Made by a program: the position numbers and the translations under genes | Origin: Modestobacter muralis | Lineage (GTDB): Bacteria; Actinomycetota; Actinomycetes; Mycobacteriales; Geodermatophilaceae | DNA: 64,000 bases | Assembly: GCF_010682105.1 (NCBI RefSeq) | Contig: NZ_JAAGWH010000021.1 | Span: forward strand, 1-64,000 | Reading direction: 5' to 3' | In this document: positions 63,568-64,000 of the stretch, in pieces | Layout of the letters: each line of letters begins with the position of its first letter | How positions within the stretch are numbered: position 1 is the stretch's first letter | The notes under the pieces: generated by a model | What the model saw: only the letters and a program-made list of their open reading frames with translations | The model's database searches: none | Told to the model about the DNA's origin: nothing

Positions 63568-64000
63568 CCCCCGGGACCAACCTGCTGCGCAGCGTGCTGC
63601 TGGACCGTGTCGCCCTCCACCTGGGGGCGCAGCAGGAGGCGACGGCCGCCGAGCTGGTCGCCGTCCTGCGGAGCGCGGCCGGCCCGGACGTCGACGACCC
63701 GCGGCTGGCGGAGCTGGTGGGTGAGCTGTCGGTGCGCAGCGACCTGTTCCGGCGGCTGTGGGCCCGGCACGACGTGCACCGCCACCCCGGCGGTGGCGTG
63801 TACCGGGTGCAGCACCCGCAGGTCGGCGAGCTGGAGCTCCGGTACGAGAAGTTCGCCGTCGCGGACGCCGACGACCAGGTGCTGGTGGTCTACCAGGCAG
63901 AGCCAGGGTCGCGGTCGGCCGACGCACTGGCCCTGCTGTCCGCACTCACCGGCCCCGACCCCTCGCCCGTCGGGGCGCCGGAGGTGACCGCGGACACGCA
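63568..64000 (+). pseudogene. MmyB-type regulator fragment (ligand domain only), runs off the window
   Basis: The plus-strand frame with codons in phase with 63576 reads TPGTNLLRSVLLDR, then ATAAELVAVLRSAAG, DLFRRLWARHDVHRHPGG, VYRVQHPQVGELELRYEKF and VLVVYQAEPGSRSADALALL. This is the C-terminal half of an MmyB ligand-binding domain; the PGTN segment matches the same region of the intact regulator at 61663. The helix-turn-helix half is absent, and NUDIX sequence lies in its place on the other strand. No convincing start is seen. The frame is still open at the window end. Confidence 0.7.

Overview
The window is uniformly very GC-rich, uses many GTG and some TTG starts, packs genes into operons with 4-base stop/start overlaps (ATGA, GTGA), and encodes Tat lipoproteins, F420-type PPOX and MmyB/XRE regulators. 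This points to an actinobacterium. The mix of SipW/TasA export, SpoIIE phosphatase, chemotaxis receptor and stress genes suggests Geodermatophilaceae or a near relative, but the family is an inference. No rRNA, tRNA, CRISPR array, insertion sequence or prophage was found.

Layout. 18-875: siderophore reductase with an iron-box candidate. 1232-3263: three-gene envelope/stress operon (LEA-like, holin-like, DUF3618) behind a SigF/SigB-type promoter. 3366-15618: catabolic island. A DeoR regulator and a natural kinase-PdxA fusion are divergent from a nine-gene operon (Dpp-type ABC transporter, aldo/keto reductase, HpcH/HpaI aldolase, cytosolic BNR 'sialidase' protein, SDR). Twin operator-like boxes lie in the shared promoter. 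15742-21224: signalling and secretion island with a receiver protein, a PAS histidine kinase, a TasA-like SipW substrate, a SipW peptidase, a second likely substrate, a receiver-HPt protein that has lost both phosphorylation sites, and an OmpR-type regulator. Four heptamers phased at 11 bp precede the TasA-like gene. I consider this the best candidate for an undescribed system.

20-40 kb: acyl-CoA dehydrogenase, PEP-mutase-family enzyme, DUF2786 protein, a TetR/MFS efflux pair with tandem operators, an APC permease, SDR, second MFS pump, a PAS-PAS-GAF-SpoIIE phosphatase followed by a MEDS-ATPase, PPOX protein, a soluble chemotaxis transducer, a methyltransferase and a secreted transglycosylase with a repetitive Pro/Thr linker and LytR_C domain. 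39.9-48.5 kb: a YtfQRT-YjfF-like furanose transporter operon with aldose epimerase, DeoR and LacI regulators and a phytanoyl-CoA dioxygenase family gene. A LacI-type palindrome occurs at both ends of this block, suggesting one regulon.

48.6-64 kb: threonine-synthase-like enzyme, YedY-like molybdoenzyme with cytochrome b partner, a large uncharacterised conserved protein, a GntR/NCS1/hydantoin-racemase set, a Tat-lipoprotein intradiol dioxygenase, Kup potassium transporter, FAD oxidoreductase, MFS pump, XRE/SDR divergent pair. The end holds a NUDIX gene and an MmyB-type regulator that have both lost their 5' halves at one junction. Functions are assigned from motifs read by eye; no database search was run.
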